The position numbers and the translations under genes are program-made. The notes under the pieces were generated by a model that was not told where the DNA came from, ran no database searches, and saw only the letters and a list, made by a program, of their open reading frames with translations. From Ramlibacter agri (GTDB lineage: Bacteria; Pseudomonadota; Gammaproteobacteria; Burkholderiales; Burkholderiaceae_C): a stretch of 64,000 nt of DNA. Below are positions 1 to 8,691 of this stretch, in pieces. Positions within the stretch are counted from its first letter, which is position 1. The number at the start of each line of letters is the position of its first letter. The stretch lies in the NCBI RefSeq assembly GCF_012927085.1, contig NZ_JABBFX010000005.1:62001-126000 (forward strand), given 5' to 3'.

Positions 1-1
1 C

Positions 2-2911
2 TACAGCCCCGAGGACGGCCAGCGCATGGGCCTGCAGGGCATGATCGGCGAGATGGTCATGCGCTGCGACCAGGACATCAGCACCTACGCGCCGCGCGAG
101 CTGAAGGCGATCCAGGGCCACGAGGAGAAGAACTGGCGCGCCCTGGCGCAGCTGGTCACCGCGCTCGAGAACGGCAACGCCGACGCGGGACTGGTGCAGG
201 CGATCCGCATGGAAAGCGACACCCGCAAGACGCCGGTGCTGGGCATCACCGGCACCGGCGGCGCCGGCAAGTCCTCGCTGACCGACGAACTGGTGCGCCG
301 CCTGCGGCTGGACCAGGACGACAGCCTGCGCGTCGCCGTCATCTCCATCGATCCGTCGCGGCGCAAGAGCGGCGGCGCGCTGCTGGGCGACCGCATCCGC
401 ATGAACGCGATCGGGCCGTGGCAGCAAGGTGCACGTGTCTACATGCGCTCGCTCGCCACCCGTGACTTCGGCAGCGAGATATCGGCGGCGCTTCCCGATG
501 TGGTTGCCGCCTGCAAGGCCTCCGGCTTCGACCTGGTGATCGTCGAGACCAGCGGCATCGGCCAGGGCGATGCCGCCATCGTCCCGCACGTGGACATCCC
601 CCTGTACGTGATGACGCCGGAGTTCGGCGCCGCCAGCCAGCTGGAAAAGATCGACATGCTGGACTTCGCCGAGTTCGTGGCGATCAACAAGTTCGACCGC
701 AAAGGCGCGGCCGACGCGCTGCGCGACGTCGCCAAGCAGGTGCAGCGCAATCGCGAAGCCTTCGGCAAGCGGCCCGACGAAATGCCGGTGTTCGGCACCA
801 TGGCCGCGCGCTTCAACGACGACGGCGTCACCGCGCTGTACCAGGCGCTCAAGCCGCGCCTGCAGGAGCTGGGCCTGCCGCTGAAGGACGGCCGCCTCCC
901 GCTGGTGAGCGTGCGCCACAGCAGCAACCAGACGCCGGTGGTGCCGGCCGCGCGCACCCGCTATCTCGCCGAAATCTCCGACACCGTGCGCGGCTACAAG
1001 AAGCGCGCCCGCGAGCAGGCCAGGCTGGCCCGCGAAATCCAGCAGCTGCAGGCCGCCGCGCGCATGCTGGAGGTGGACAAGCCGGACCGCGCGCCCGCCG
1101 CCGAAGCGGCGCTGGACCTGGCCGGCAAGCGCAAGTCGCGCATGGACCGCGACGCGCTGCACCTGCTGCAGCAGTGGCCGGACATGCAGAAGGCCTACGC
1201 CGGCGACGAGTACGTGGTGAAGATCCGCGACAAGGAGCTCCGTACCAAGATTACGACCAAGTCGCTCTCGGGCACCACGATCCGCAAGGTGAGCCTGCCC
1301 ACTTACGAGGACAACGGCGAGATCCTCAAGTGGCTGATGCTGGAGAACGTGCCGGGCAGCTTCCCCTACACGGCCGGCGTGTTCGCGTTCAAGCGCGAGG
1401 GCGAGGACCCCACGCGCATGTTCGCCGGCGAGGGCGATGCCTTCCGCACCAACCGGCGCTTCAAGCTGGTGTCCGAAGGCATGCCTGCCAAGCGCCTGTC
1501 CACCGCCTTCGACTCGGTCACGCTGTACGGCAACGATCCCGACCCGCGCCCGGACATCTACGGCAAGGTCGGCAACTCCGGCGTGTCCATCGCGACGCTG
1601 GACGACATGAAGGTGCTGTACTCGGGCTTCGACCTGTGCAACCCCAGCACCTCGGTGTCGATGACCATCAACGGCCCGGCGCCGAGCATCCTCGCGATGT
1701 TCATGAACACCGCCGTCGACCAGCAGGTGGAGAAATTCAAGGCCGAGAACGGCCGCGAGCCCACCGACACCGAAACCGCCAAGATCAAGGAATGGGCGCA
1801 GGCCAACGTGCGCGGCACGGTGCAGGCCGACATCCTGAAGGAAGACCAGGGCCAGAACACCTGCATCTTCTCCACCGAGTTCTCGCTGAAGGTGATGGGC
1901 GACATCGCCGAGTACTTCGTGCACCACGACGTGCGCAATTTCTACTCGGTGTCGATCTCGGGTTACCACATCGCCGAGGCGGGCGCGAACCCGATCTCGC
2001 AGCTGGCCTTCACGCTGTCGAACGGCTTCACCTTCGTCGAGGCCTATCTCGCGCGCGGGATGCACATCGACGACTTCGCGCCAAACCTGTCCTTCTTCTT
2101 CTCCAACGGCATGGACCCGGAGTACACGGTGCTGGGCCGGGTAGCGCGCCGCATCTGGGCGGTGGCGATGAAGGAGAAGTACGGCGCCAACGAACGCAGC
2201 CAGAAGCTGAAGTACCACGTGCAGACTTCCGGCCGCTCCCTGCACGCGCAGGAGATCCAGTTCAACGACATCCGCACCTCGCTGCAGGCGCTGATCGCCA
2301 TCTACGACAACTGCAACTCGCTGCACACCAACGCCTTCGACGAGGCGATCACGACGCCCACCGAGGATTCGGTGCGGCGCGCGATGGCGATCCAGCTGAT
2401 CATCAACCGCGAGTGGGGCCTGGCGAAGAACGAGAACCCGAACCAGGGCGCGTTCATCATCGACGAACTCACCGAGCTGGTGGAAGAGGCGGTGCTGGCC
2501 GAATTCGAGCGCATCGCCGAACGCGGCGGCGTACTCGGCGCGATGGAGACCGGCTACCAGCGTGGCCGCATCCAGGACGAGAGCATGCATTACGAGATGC
2601 TCAAGCACACCGGCGAGCTGCCGATCATCGGGGTCAATACGTTCCGCAACCCCCACGGCGACACCGTCATGGAGAAGCTGGAACTGGCGCGTTCCACCGA
2701 CGACGAAAAGCAGAGCCAGCTGAAGCGCCTGGCGGACTTCCACACGCGCAATGCGGCGGAAGCGCCGGCGATGCTGCAGCGCCTGCAGCAGGCGGTGATC
2801 GAGAACCGCAACGTCTTCGACGTGCTGATGGACGCCGTGCGCGTCTGCTCGCTGGGGCAGATCACCAGCGCGCTGTTCGAAGTCGGTGGCCAGTACCGCC
2901 GGAACATGTAA
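2..2911 (+). CDS. icmF: Fused isobutyryl-CoA mutase (IcmF), 5' end cut by window
   Basis: Adenosylcobalamin-dependent mutase interconverting isobutyryl-CoA and n-butyryl-CoA, with its G-protein chaperone fused in the middle. The frame is open from base 2, so the N-terminal B12-binding domain is missing from the window; 969 residues are visible. The GTPase domain has the P-loop GTGGAGKSS at about visible residues 84-92 and NKFD (G4) near 229-232. The mutase barrel starts near 385. Where methylmalonyl-CoA mutase has its substrate Tyr and Arg, this protein appears to have Phe461 (in AGVF) and Gln618 (in GQNTCIF), the pair known from isobutyryl-CoA mutases. The next two genes can carry butyryl-CoA-derived acyl groups towards acetyl-CoA. 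Identity is very likely; substrate range is inferred. Confidence 0.95.
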   Translation, partial: YSPEDGQRMGLQGMIGEMVMRCDQDISTYAPRELKAIQGHEEKNWRALAQLVTALENGNADAGLVQAIRMESDTRKTPVLGITGTGGAGKSSLTDELVRRLRLDQDDSLRVAVISIDPSRRKSGGALLGDRIRMNAIGPWQQGARVYMRSLATRDFGSEISAALPDVVAACKASGFDLVIVETSGIGQGDAAIVPHVDIPLYVMTPEFGAASQLEKIDMLDFAEFVAINKFDRKGAADALRDVAKQVQRNREAFGKRPDEMPVFGTMAARFNDDGVTALYQALKPRLQELGLPLKDGRLPLVSVRHSSNQTPVVPAARTRYLAEISDTVRGYKKRAREQARLAREIQQLQAAARMLEVDKPDRAPAAEAALDLAGKRKSRMDRDALHLLQQWPDMQKAYAGDEYVVKIRDKELRTKITTKSLSGTTIRKVSLPTYEDNGEILKWLMLENVPGSFPYTAGVFAFKREGEDPTRMFAGEGDAFRTNRRFKLVSEGMPAKRLSTAFDSVTLYGNDPDPRPDIYGKVGNSGVSIATLDDMKVLYSGFDLCNPSTSVSMTINGPAPSILAMFMNTAVDQQVEKFKAENGREPTDTETAKIKEWAQANVRGTVQADILKEDQGQNTCIFSTEFSLKVMGDIAEYFVHHDVRNFYSVSISGYHIAEAGANPISQLAFTLSNGFTFVEAYLARGMHIDDFAPNLSFFFSNGMDPEYTVLGRVARRIWAVAMKEKYGANERSQKLKYHVQTSGRSLHAQEIQFNDIRTSLQALIAIYDNCNSLHTNAFDEAITTPTEDSVRRAMAIQLIINREWGLAKNENPNQGAFIIDELTELVEEAVLAEFERIAERGGVLGAMETGYQRGRIQDESMHYEMLKHTGELPIIGVNTFRNPHGDTVMEKLELARSTDDEKQSQLKRLADFHTRNAAEAPAMLQRLQQAVIENRNVFDVLMDAVRVCSLGQITSALFEVGGQYRRNM

Positions 2912-2931
2912 TCCGGCACGCGCCCCGGCTG

Positions 2932-2970
2932 GCCGGGCGAACCCCCCGCCAAGAGGGGGACTCGCCCGGC
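2932..2970. other. Hairpin between icmF and the 3-hydroxyacyl-CoA dehydrogenase gene
   Basis: A 9-bp perfect stem (GCCGGGCGA at 2932-2940 pairing with TCGCCCGGC at 2962-2970) encloses a second CCCCC/GGGGG pairing. No T-run follows on either strand, so it is not a classical terminator. It may stabilise mRNA or modulate read-through inside an operon. Confidence 0.5.
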
Positions 2971-3000
2971 GTACCATTCGAATACTAGAAGGACTTCCGT

Positions 3001-3849
3001 ATGAACATTCGACACATCGGCGTGATCGGCGCCGGCACCATGGGCAACGGCATCGCGCAGGTGTGCGCCGTCGCGGGCCTGCAGGTCACCATGGTCGACA
3101 TCAACGAAGCCGCCCTGCAGCGCGGCGTGGCGACCATAGGCAAGAGCCTCGACCGCCTGGTGCAGAAGGAAAAGATGTCGGAGGCCGACAAGGCTTCGGC
3201 GCTGAAGCGCGTTGCCACTGCCGTCGGCAACCAGGCGCTGAAGGACTGCGACTTCGTCGTCGAAGCCGCCACCGAAAACCTCGAACTCAAGTTGCGCATC
3301 CTGCGCGAGCTCGATGGCCTGATGCGCGCCGATGCGGTGATCGCCACCAACACCTCGTCGATCTCCATCAGCCAGATCGCCGCCGTGCTGCAGAACCCGG
3401 CGCGCTGCATCGGCGTGCACTTCTTCAACCCGGTGCCGGTGATGGAGCTGGTGGAGCTGATCCGCGGCCTGCAGACCTCGGACGAGACGCACGCCGCCGC
3501 CGTGGCGCTGGTGCAGGCGATCGGCAAGACGCCGATCACCGTCAAGAACAGCCCCGGCTTCGTCGTCAACCGCATCCTGTGCCCGATGATCAACGAAGCG
3601 ATCTTCGTGCTGCAGGAGGGGCTGGCCAGTGCCGAGGACATCGACGCCGGCATGCGCCTGGGTTGCAACCACCCGATCGGCCCGCTGGGCCTGGCCGACC
3701 TCGTGGGCCTGGACACCATGCTGGCCGTGATGAACGTCTTCTACCGCGACTTCGGCGATTCGAAGTACCGCCCCGCGCCGCTGTTGCGCGAGATGGTGGA
3801 CGCGGGCCGCCTGGGCCGCAAGAGCGGCCGCGGCTTCTACCAATACTGA
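3001..3849 (+). CDS. hbd: 3-hydroxybutyryl-CoA dehydrogenase
   Basis: NAD-dependent oxidation of 3-hydroxyacyl-CoA (C4 likely) to acetoacetyl-CoA. It is 282 residues, the normal length of the short monofunctional HBD/PaaH family. The N-terminal Rossmann motif GVIGAGTMGNG spans about residues 8-18. Catalytic His140 lies in GVHFFNPVP, followed by the family block VVNRILCPMINEA. The C-terminal helical domain is complete. The start ATG follows a purine-rich AGAAGGA. It sits 89 bp after icmF and 16 bp before the thiolase, so all three probably act in one butyrate/isobutyrate degradation route. No enoyl-CoA hydratase or acyl-CoA dehydrogenase is in view. Confidence 0.93.
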   Translation: MNIRHIGVIGAGTMGNGIAQVCAVAGLQVTMVDINEAALQRGVATIGKSLDRLVQKEKMSEADKASALKRVATAVGNQALKDCDFVVEAATENLELKLRILRELDGLMRADAVIATNTSSISISQIAAVLQNPARCIGVHFFNPVPVMELVELIRGLQTSDETHAAAVALVQAIGKTPITVKNSPGFVVNRILCPMINEAIFVLQEGLASAEDIDAGMRLGCNHPIGPLGLADLVGLDTMLAVMNVFYRDFGDSKYRPAPLLREMVDAGRLGRKSGRGFYQY

Positions 3850-3865
3850 TCCTGGAGCATCCCGC

Positions 3866-5050
3866 ATGAGCACCCGTGAAGTCTTCGTCCTCTCCGCCGC
3901 CCGCACGGCCATCGGCACCTTCGGCGGCGCGCTGAAGGACGTGCCCCTGACGCAGCTGGCCACCACCGCCGTCAAGGAAGCGCTGGTGCGCAGCGGCGTC
4001 GCGGCGGCCGACATCGGCCACGTCGTGATGGGCAACGTCATCCCCACCGACACGCGCGACGCCTACCTGTCCCGCGTGGCCGCCATCGAGGCCGGCATCC
4101 CCAAGGAGACGCCCGCCTTCAACGTCAACCGCCTGTGCGGCTCCGGCCTGCAGGCCGTGGTGTCGGCGGCGCAGACGCTGCTGCTGGGCGAGGCCGAGTT
4201 CGCCATCGGCGCCGGCGCCGAAGCCATGAGCCGCGGGCCCTACTTCATGAACGGCGCCCGCTGGGGCGCGCGCATGGGCGACGCGGTGGCCACCGACTAC
4301 ATGCTGGGCATCCTGCACGACCCCTTCGGCAAGATCCACATGGGCATCACGGCGGAGAACGTCGCGGCGCAGGAAGGCATCACGCGCGAAGTGCAGGACC
4401 AGGTGGCGGTGGAAAGCCATCGCCGCGCCGCGGCCGCCATCGCCGAAGGCCGTTTCAAGTCGCAGATCGTCCCGGTGGAGCTCGTCACCCGCAAGGGCAC
4501 GACGCTGTTCGAGGTGGACGAGCACGTGCGCGCCGACACTTCGCTGGACCAGCTCGCCAAGATGAAGCCCGCGTTCAAGAAGGACGGCACGGTGACGGCA
4601 GGCAATGCTTCAGGCCTCAATGACGGCGCGGCGGCCCTGGTGCTGGCGAGTGGCGATGCGGTGAAGGCCCGCGGCCTGAAGCCGATGGCGCGCCTGGTGA
4701 GCTACGCGCACGCCGGCGTCGAGCCGTCCCTCATGGGCCTGGGCCCGGTGCCGGCCACGCAGCTGGCCCTGAAGCGCGCCGGCCTGAAGGTGTCGGACCT
4801 GGACGTGATCGAGTCCAACGAAGCCTTCGCCGCGCAAGCCTGCGCGGTGACGCGCAAGCTGGACCTGGACCCGGCCAAGGTGAATCCCAACGGCTCCGGC
4901 ATCTCGCTGGGCCACCCGGTGGGCGCCACCGGCGCGATCATCGCAACCAAGGCCATCTATGAGCTGCAACGCGTGGGCGGCCGCTATGCGCTGGTGACGA
5001 TGTGCATCGGCGGCGGGCAAGGCATCGCCGCGATTTTCGAGCGAGTGTAA
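3866..5050 (+). CDS. bktB: Beta-ketothiolase (acetyl-CoA acyltransferase, BktB-like)
   Basis: Thiolytic cleavage, or the reverse condensation, of 3-ketoacyl-CoA. It is 394 residues, full family length. The acylated cysteine is Cys91 in NRLCGSGLQA, the general-base His350 is in GHPVGATG, and Cys380 is in CIGGGQGIA; the NEAFA loop is also present. The C-terminal half resembles the broad-range BktB thiolase of Cupriavidus as I remember it (for example RLVSYAHAGV and DLDVIESNEAFAAQACAVT), rather than a strict acetoacetyl-CoA thiolase, but that is from memory. It follows the dehydrogenase by 16 bp. A role in polyhydroxyalkanoate precursor supply is possible, but no phaB or phaC is nearby. Confidence 0.92.
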   Translation: MSTREVFVLSAARTAIGTFGGALKDVPLTQLATTAVKEALVRSGVAAADIGHVVMGNVIPTDTRDAYLSRVAAIEAGIPKETPAFNVNRLCGSGLQAVVSAAQTLLLGEAEFAIGAGAEAMSRGPYFMNGARWGARMGDAVATDYMLGILHDPFGKIHMGITAENVAAQEGITREVQDQVAVESHRRAAAAIAEGRFKSQIVPVELVTRKGTTLFEVDEHVRADTSLDQLAKMKPAFKKDGTVTAGNASGLNDGAAALVLASGDAVKARGLKPMARLVSYAHAGVEPSLMGLGPVPATQLALKRAGLKVSDLDVIESNEAFAAQACAVTRKLDLDPAKVNPNGSGISLGHPVGATGAIIATKAIYELQRVGGRYALVTMCIGGGQGIAAIFERV

Positions 5051-5065
5051 ACGCCTGAGCCTTCG

Positions 5066-6655
5066 TCAGCCCCGCGCCAACGCCAGCACCTCGCGCGCCT
5101 GCGCGGCGGACGCATCCGCGCCCGCCCAGGCCACGAACTGGTCCGGCCGCACCAGCGTGAGAGCCGCTGCGTAGCGCGCGGCTTCGCCGGCAGCCTGCTC
5201 TTCCACCACCGTCAGAGGCAAGCCTGCCGCGTCGGCAGCGGCAACGAAAGCCTGCACGGCCTCCGGCTTCGCGCCCACGGCCAGCAGCGTGTAGCCCGCG
5301 CCCATCTCTTCGAACACGTTGCGTCCGGACTGCAGCGCCGCTGGCGCCAGATGGTGGCCCGCGCGTGCTTCGAACTTGTGCGATCCCTTCGAGCTGGGCG
5401 ATCCGCCTGGCGTCGCCACCACCGGCGAACCTTCGTAGTTCGGCTCGAAGGCATGCACCTCGCCCACCGCACCCTGGGCGCGCTGCTGCCATTGCTGCTC
5501 GAACGCGGCCAGGTCGCGCACGGGGTTGTACGCATCGAGGAAGGCGCTGTCGTCGTCGATCGACTTCGCGATGAAGTCGCGGATGGTCGACTGGAACACC
5601 GGCCGGCGCTCTGCGTCGTACGAGTCCAGCAGGCGCTCGCCGCCCCAGCCGCGCAGCGTGGCCGCCAGCTTCCAGCCGAGGTTGCGCGCATCTTCCAGCC
5701 CGGAGTTCACGCCGTAGCCGCCATAAGGCGGATGGCTGTGCGCTGCGTCGCCCGCGATGAACACGCGGCCCTTGCGGTACGAATCCGCCAGCATGAAGCG
5801 CAGGTCCCAGAAGCCGATGTGCTCGAACTCCATCTCGAAAGGCGCGCCGACGGCTTCCTGCACGTAGGCCTTGAAGTCGAAGTTGTCGGCCGTCGTGCCC
5901 GCGGGCACCGGCGCGTGGAAGAACCAGGTGGTGCCCAGGTCGACGCGGCCGAAGAACTTCCAGTAGCCCTTCAGCTCCGGCTGCAGCACGTTGTAGTAGG
6001 ACTTGCCGGGGTACTTCGCCAGCAGCTCGTGCAGCTGCGTCGAGCGGAACACCAGCAGCACCATCATGCGGTCGTGCGCGGTGCGGGTCTGCGTCAGGCC
6101 GGCCTGCTCACGCACGCGCGAGCGGGCGCCGTCGCAACCCACCACGTAGGCGGCGCGCAGCACGCGCTTGCCGCTGCCGCCCTTTTCGGCGATGGTGATC
6201 GCCACGCCGTTGGCGTCCTGCGCCACGGCTTCGCAGTCCCAGCCGTACAGGGTCTGCACCGAAGGCAGTTCGGCGGCGCGAGCGCGCAGCACGCCTTCGG
6301 TCGCGTACTGCGGCAGGCGCTCGTTGGCGGTGTAGTAGAAGGGCTTGACCAGGTCGCGCTGCAGCCAGTCGTAGTGGTGCGGGCCCAGCAGCGTGCCGTA
6401 GGCGGTGAGGCCGCCGATGCCATAGGACGGCGGGATGGTGCGCGCCGCGCGCAACTGCTTCTCCGCACCCCAGAAGTGGAAGTGCTCCATCGTCCGCTGG
6501 GTCAGGTTCTGGCCCTTGGGGATCGGCTGCGGCTGCGGGTAGCGTTCCACCACCACGCAGCGGATGCCGCGCTGCCCCAGTTCGATGGCCAGGCCCATGC
6601 CCACGGGGCCGCCGCCGACGATCGCGACTTCGGCGTCGTATTGCTGTTCACTCAT
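5066..6655 (-). CDS. FAD-dependent monooxygenase, aromatic hydroxylase type
   Basis: Single-component NAD(P)H/FAD hydroxylase of the p-hydroxybenzoate hydroxylase fold, 529 residues. FAD-binding GGGPVG is at residues 14-19. The DG motif appears as GCDGARSR. The GD motif GDAAHSHPP lies near residue 301 and is followed by GYGVNSGLEDARNL. The C-terminal thioredoxin-like tail is typical of the phenol-hydroxylase/MhpA branch. The Bug receptor gene starts upstream on the same strand with only a few bases between, so import and hydroxylation of one aromatic compound is a reasonable inference. The substrate cannot be read from sequence. It converges with the thiolase gene 15 bp away. Confidence 0.88.
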   Translation of the reverse strand: MSEQQYDAEVAIVGGGPVGMGLAIELGQRGIRCVVVERYPQPQPIPKGQNLTQRTMEHFHFWGAEKQLRAARTIPPSYGIGGLTAYGTLLGPHHYDWLQRDLVKPFYYTANERLPQYATEGVLRARAAELPSVQTLYGWDCEAVAQDANGVAITIAEKGGSGKRVLRAAYVVGCDGARSRVREQAGLTQTRTAHDRMMVLLVFRSTQLHELLAKYPGKSYYNVLQPELKGYWKFFGRVDLGTTWFFHAPVPAGTTADNFDFKAYVQEAVGAPFEMEFEHIGFWDLRFMLADSYRKGRVFIAGDAAHSHPPYGGYGVNSGLEDARNLGWKLAATLRGWGGERLLDSYDAERRPVFQSTIRDFIAKSIDDDSAFLDAYNPVRDLAAFEQQWQQRAQGAVGEVHAFEPNYEGSPVVATPGGSPSSKGSHKFEARAGHHLAPAALQSGRNVFEEMGAGYTLLAVGAKPEAVQAFVAAADAAGLPLTVVEEQAAGEAARYAAALTLVRPDQFVAWAGADASAAQAREVLALARG

Positions 6656-6662
6656 TCCGTAC

Positions 6663-7637
6663 TTACTCCGCCGTGATGCCCTGTGCCTTGATCAGGTCGG
6701 CCCAGCGCTTGGCGTCCGCGACGATCAGCTTGCCGAACTCTTCCGGCGTGCTGTGCGCCGGCGTCATGCCCTGGGCCTGGAAGGCTGTCGCCACGGCGGG
6801 CAGGGCGAGAATGTCCTTCAGTTCCTTGTTGACGCGCTCGATGAAAGGCTTCGGCGTGGCCGCCGGAGCCAGCACGCCGTACCACATGTCGACGTTCAGG
6901 TTGCCCAGCTTCAGCGTGTTCAGCGGCGGCACGTCGGGCAGCAGCGGGCTCGGCTTGTCCGAGCTGATGGCCAGCGCCTTCAGCTTGCCGGCCTTCACCT
7001 GTTGCAGCGCCACGTGGATCGGCAGGAACATCACGTCGATCTGGCCGCCGATCAGGTCGGTGACGGCGGGCGCCGTGCCGCGGTAGCTGATGTGCGTCAG
7101 CGAAATGTGTGCCTTGTTCTTCAGCAGTTCCATCGCCAGGTGGTGCGGCGTGCCGGCGCCCGGCGAGCCGTAGTTCAGCCGCCCCGGGTTCGCCTTGGCA
7201 CGCGCGATCACGTCCTGCAGCGAGTTGAGGTTCTTGTTGGGGTTGGTCACCAGCAGCAACTGGCCCCAGCTGGTGAGGCTGACCGGCGCCAGGTCCTTGA
7301 CCGGATCGAAAGGCAGGTGCGGGTACAGCGCCCGGTTCATCACCATGGTGTTCACGGTGACCAGCAAGGTGGTGCCGTCCGGGGTGGCGCGCACGACATC
7401 CTGGGTGCCGATGTTGCCGGACGCGCCGGCCTTGTTCTCGACGTAGAACGAGCGCTTCATCCGCTCGGACAGGTGCGGGCCGATCGTGCGGGCGATGATG
7501 TCGATGCCGGTGCCCGGGGTGAAGGGCACGAGCAGGCGCACGGAGGTGGAGTCGGACGCCTGGGCGCGGACGAAAGGTGCCGCGACGGTGGCGAGGCCGC
7601 CCAGCACGAGGCTGCGGCGCTGGATGTTCAGGGTCAT
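6663..7637 (-). CDS. Bug-family (TctC-like) periplasmic solute receptor
   Basis: Extracytoplasmic binding protein of the Bug family, which feeds carboxylates to tripartite tricarboxylate transporters or acts in sensing. The chosen ATG at 7637 gives 324 residues and a signal peptide with a twin-arginine-like IQRRSLVLGG and a likely cut after VRAQ. Longer in-frame extensions would run antisense through the LysR gene and are rejected. Family blocks are LLVPFTPGTGIDIIAR, VENKAGASGNIG, LNYGSPGAGTPHHLA and YRGTAPAVTDLIGGQ. It is the first gene of a two-gene unit with the FAD monooxygenase (7-bp gap) and is divergent from a LysR gene. Confidence 0.92.
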   Translation of the reverse strand: MTLNIQRRSLVLGGLATVAAPFVRAQASDSTSVRLLVPFTPGTGIDIIARTIGPHLSERMKRSFYVENKAGASGNIGTQDVVRATPDGTTLLVTVNTMVMNRALYPHLPFDPVKDLAPVSLTSWGQLLLVTNPNKNLNSLQDVIARAKANPGRLNYGSPGAGTPHHLAMELLKNKAHISLTHISYRGTAPAVTDLIGGQIDVMFLPIHVALQQVKAGKLKALAISSDKPSPLLPDVPPLNTLKLGNLNVDMWYGVLAPAATPKPFIERVNKELKDILALPAVATAFQAQGMTPAHSTPEEFGKLIVADAKRWADLIKAQGITAE

Positions 7638-7674
7638 GGTGGTCCAAGTCCAGGGGAAGGGACAATTACAAGCT

Positions 7675-7702
7675 ACTTCCTTGACGGGGATCAAACGGAA
7701 GT
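7675..7702. promoter_or_regulatory. Dyad in the divergent Bug/LysR intergenic region, candidate LysR operator
   Basis: ACTTCC (7675-7680) and GGAAGT (7697-7702) form an inverted pair, with a nested TTGA-N6-TCAA (7681-7694) that contains the T-N11-A pattern typical of LysR-type operators. It lies between two divergent starts (7637 and 7708), where such regulators usually bind. Binding is inferred. Confidence 0.4.
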
Positions 7703-7707
7703 TTCTG

Positions 7708-8661
7708 ATGAACTCCTCAAACAAACTGATCAATGTCACCAGCCGCCAGCTGCACGCCTTTCTGGAGGTGAGCCGGTTGCAAAGCTTCGCCAAGGCGGCG
7801 GAACGCATTCCGATGTCGCCATCGGGCATGAGCATGCTGGTGAAGGAGCTGGAGGAGCAAGTGGGCGCCCGCCTCTTCGATCGCAATACGCGCTCCGTCA
7901 CGCTCACCGATGCCGGCCGGCGCCTGCTGCCGGTGGCCGAGCGCATCCTGGACGAATTGCGGGGCCTGGGCGACGTGATCGGCGGCACCGAAGCGGCCGT
8001 GCGCTCGCGGCTGGACGTGGCGGCCACCCCCACGGTGTCGACCAGCCTGCTGCCGGAGGTGATGCGCGATTTCGCCGCCAGCCACCCGCAGGTGCGCGTC
8101 CACCTCGCCGACGTCGACGTGATGACGGTGCGGCGCAAGGTGCTGGAAGGCGATGCCGACATCGGCCTGGGCTTCTTCATCAAGCCGGCGGCCGGCCTGG
8201 TGCGCGAGCCGCTGTGCAAGTTCCGGCTGATGTGCGTCAGCCCGCCCGGGACGGGCCCGCGAGGCGTGGGGCCGGACCGGACCTGGCGCAGCCTGGCGAA
8301 CCTGCCCCTGGTCAGCCTGCCGCCCGACAACCCGATCCAGGCGGTGATCGAGACGCACCTGGCCGGCATCGGCCGCGCCAACGAGGACCGGCCCACCATG
8401 AACCTGATCGGCACCCTGATCGGCATGGTGCGGGCCGGCATCGGACACGCCATCGTGCCTTCGTTCGCCCTCGACGAATGCCTGCGCCACGGGCTGGATG
8501 TCGCCATGCTGGAAGACCCGGTGGTGCACATCGACCTGTTCGTCGTCTCGCGCCGCGGCGCCGAGGCCAAGGCGGCGGCGCTGGCCTTCGCGCAGGCGGT
8601 GAAGGAGGCCGCGGCGGCCGAGCCGGCCGTGAATTCCGGGCTGCGGAAAGTGCGGAAATAG
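7708..8661 (+). CDS. LysR-family transcriptional regulator
   Basis: 317 residues from the ATG at 7708. The N-terminal winged helix-turn-helix covers about residues 8-67 (RQLHAFLEVSRLQSFAKAAE, then FDRNTRSVTLTDAG), followed by a periplasmic-binding-protein-like effector domain to the C-terminus (IGLGFFIKP, IGHAIVPSFAL). The in-frame codons further upstream belong to the antisense strand of the Bug gene leader. It is divergent from the Bug receptor/FAD monooxygenase pair, so it most likely controls that pair in response to its substrate or a derivative. The effector is unknown. Confidence 0.92.
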   Translation: MNSSNKLINVTSRQLHAFLEVSRLQSFAKAAERIPMSPSGMSMLVKELEEQVGARLFDRNTRSVTLTDAGRRLLPVAERILDELRGLGDVIGGTEAAVRSRLDVAATPTVSTSLLPEVMRDFAASHPQVRVHLADVDVMTVRRKVLEGDADIGLGFFIKPAAGLVREPLCKFRLMCVSPPGTGPRGVGPDRTWRSLANLPLVSLPPDNPIQAVIETHLAGIGRANEDRPTMNLIGTLIGMVRAGIGHAIVPSFALDECLRHGLDVAMLEDPVVHIDLFVVSRRGAEAKAAALAFAQAVKEAAAAEPAVNSGLRKVRK

Positions 8662-8691
8662 CGCTTTGCGCGGGCCGGCGCGGCGGCCATC

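Noticed and set aside
2932..2970. Terminator after icmF
   Set aside because: Strong hairpin but no T-run on either strand, and the following gene belongs to the same pathway.
1174..2988. 604-residue open frame inside icmF in another frame
   Set aside because: It is Arg/His/Pro-rich shadow coding typical of high-GC DNA; the real frame shows full mutase motifs.
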